Shown one piece after another: positions 63,357-64,000 of a stretch of DNA of 64,000 bases. Source of the DNA: Couchioplanes caeruleus (GTDB lineage Bacteria > Actinomycetota > Actinomycetes > Mycobacteriales > Micromonosporaceae). The notes beneath the pieces are model-generated. The model worked only from the letters and a program-made list of their open reading frames with translations. It had not been told where the DNA came from and searched no databases. The translations under genes and the position numbers were made by a program. The stretch is from positions 2,239,501-2,303,500 of the forward strand of contig NZ_CP092183.1 of NCBI RefSeq assembly GCF_023499255.1, given 5' to 3'. The number at the start of each line of letters is the position of its first letter. The first letter of the stretch is position 1.

Positions 63357-64000
63357 CGGCTCTGCGACGCCAGCCAGGCCGCCACCTGGGCGCGGGAGGT
63401 GAAGCCCAGCTTGCTCAGGATGTTCTCGACGTGGCCCTCCGCCGTACGCTGCGCCACCACCAGCCGGGCCGCGATCTCCCGGTTGGTCAGGCCCTCCGCG
63501 ACCAGCGCCGCCACCTCGCGTTCGCGCGGCGTCAGGCCGAGCTCGCCCAGCCGGGCCGGGGCCGCCGGGGGCGGCGCGGGGCGGGGTCCGGGAACCCGTT
63601 CGAGCGCCAGCGCCACGGCCTCGGCCCGGCTCAGCTCGGCGCCGCGGGCGAACGCGGCGTCGAAGGCCCGGTCGCCGAGGCGTTCCCGGAGCTGGGCGAC
63701 GCACTCGTCGTGGAAGTCGTGCAGGGCGTGGAACGACGACAGCGACGCGTGCATCGCCCGCCACATCCGGTCCGAGGCGCCGAGGAGCTGCGCCGCGCGC
63801 TGGTCGCGGTGCTCGGCGGCCGCCACCCAGCCCAGCGACTCCAGCGACAGCCCCACCCCGAACTGCTCGTCCTCGACGATCCTGCCGACCTCGAGGCTCT
63901 CCTTGGCGGCCTGCGCCGCGCCCGTGTTGTCGCCGGCCCGCCAGCGCAGCACGCTCAGCGCCCACATCGCGAACGAGCGCCACCACACCTCACCGGTCGC
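63353..64000 (-). CDS. LuxR-family regulator, C-terminal part, cut by window
   Basis: The frame runs from the right edge to the stop at 63353. The last 60 residues are a LuxR/GerE helix-turn-helix (LTPREREVAALVAEGLTNRE, NILSKLGFTSRAQVAAWL). The preceding part is TPR-like (GAAQAAKESLEVGRIVEDE, SLESLGWVAAAEHRDQRAAQLLG), as in large LAL-type regulators with an N-terminal ATPase outside the window. ATG/GTG codons inside the visible part (63988) are probably internal. It ends convergently with the exporter permease. Confidence 0.85.
   Translation of the reverse strand, partial: ATGEVWWRSFAMWALSVLRWRAGDNTGAAQAAKESLEVGRIVEDEQFGVGLSLESLGWVAAAEHRDQRAAQLLGASDRMWRAMHASLSSFHALHDFHDECVAQLRERLGDRAFDAAFARGAELSRAEAVALALERVPGPRPAPPPAAPARLGELGLTPREREVAALVAEGLTNREIAARLVVAQRTAEGHVENILSKLGFTSRAQVAAWLASQSR

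Overview
The window is 64 kb of very GC-rich DNA with many GTG starts, tightly packed and often overlapping genes (ATGA/GTGA junctions), and a strong G/C bias at third codon positions. The gene content points to a filamentous actinomycete: a SigE-type ECF sigma factor, a DinB/DUF664-type protein, a secreted alpha-lytic-type protease, large secreted glucanases and many small regulators. A chemotaxis signalling protein suggests a lineage with motile cells. I infer Micromonosporaceae, most likely Actinoplanes or a close relative, but no rRNA or housekeeping marker is present to prove it. I saw no tRNA, rRNA, CRISPR array, insertion sequence or prophage.

Layout, left to right. 1-1.4 kb: the N-terminal part of a secreted S1 protease, running off the left edge and carrying a sugar-repressor-like palindrome in its promoter, and a cold-shock protein. 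1.4-6.9 kb: a methyltransferase, then a four-gene redox-signalling operon: NAD kinase fused to a GNAT domain, a UBP-type zinc finger, a response regulator fused to a thioredoxin-reductase-like flavoprotein, and a histidine kinase with a cNMP-type domain. 7-9.1 kb: a membrane protein/HTH pair, a DinB-like protein and a Ser/Thr/Pro- and Gln-tailed membrane protein. 9.1-16.8 kb (minus strand): a cassette of a GCS2/ATP-grasp ligase fusion, an AsnO-like amidotransferase, an S9 peptidase and an MFS transporter, resembling a small-peptide metabolite pathway. 17-22.6 kb: pyruvate phosphate dikinase, a FAD monooxygenase/TetR divergent pair with twin operators, and a MerR regulator. 22.6-24.9 kb: a lipoprotein, an ECF sigma factor and a membrane anti-sigma candidate; the lipoprotein and anti-sigma share a nearly identical C-terminal domain.

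24.9-37.8 kb (minus strand): a complete alpha-1,3-glucan utilisation locus with two GH87 glucanases, a GH13 alpha-glucosidase, an ABC sugar importer (binding protein and two permeases, no ATPase) and a LacI regulator. 37.9-42.2 kb: a soluble mini chemoreceptor, a YchJ-like SEC-C protein and a kynurenine operon (kynA, kynU and an amidohydrolase that may replace the missing formamidase). 42.2-48.7 kb: accessory enzymes and a deletion scar that joins the C-terminal halves of a MmyB-type regulator and an alcohol dehydrogenase. 48.7-55.5 kb: a glycosyltransferase/GH130 gene group and a second GH13 glucosidase. 55.6-64 kb: a CocE-type hydrolase divergent from a TetR regulator, TspO, a NUDIX and a VOC protein, a two-component system divergent from an ABC exporter with clear operator repeats between them, and the C-terminal part of a LuxR regulator running off the right edge.

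The strongest candidates for undescribed biology are the redox two-component operon (2.2-6.9 kb), the GCS2/ATP-grasp + AsnO-like + S9 + MFS cassette (9.1-16.8 kb), and the sigma factor flanked by two proteins carrying the same sensor domain (23-24.8 kb). All functions are inferred from sequence; no searches were run.
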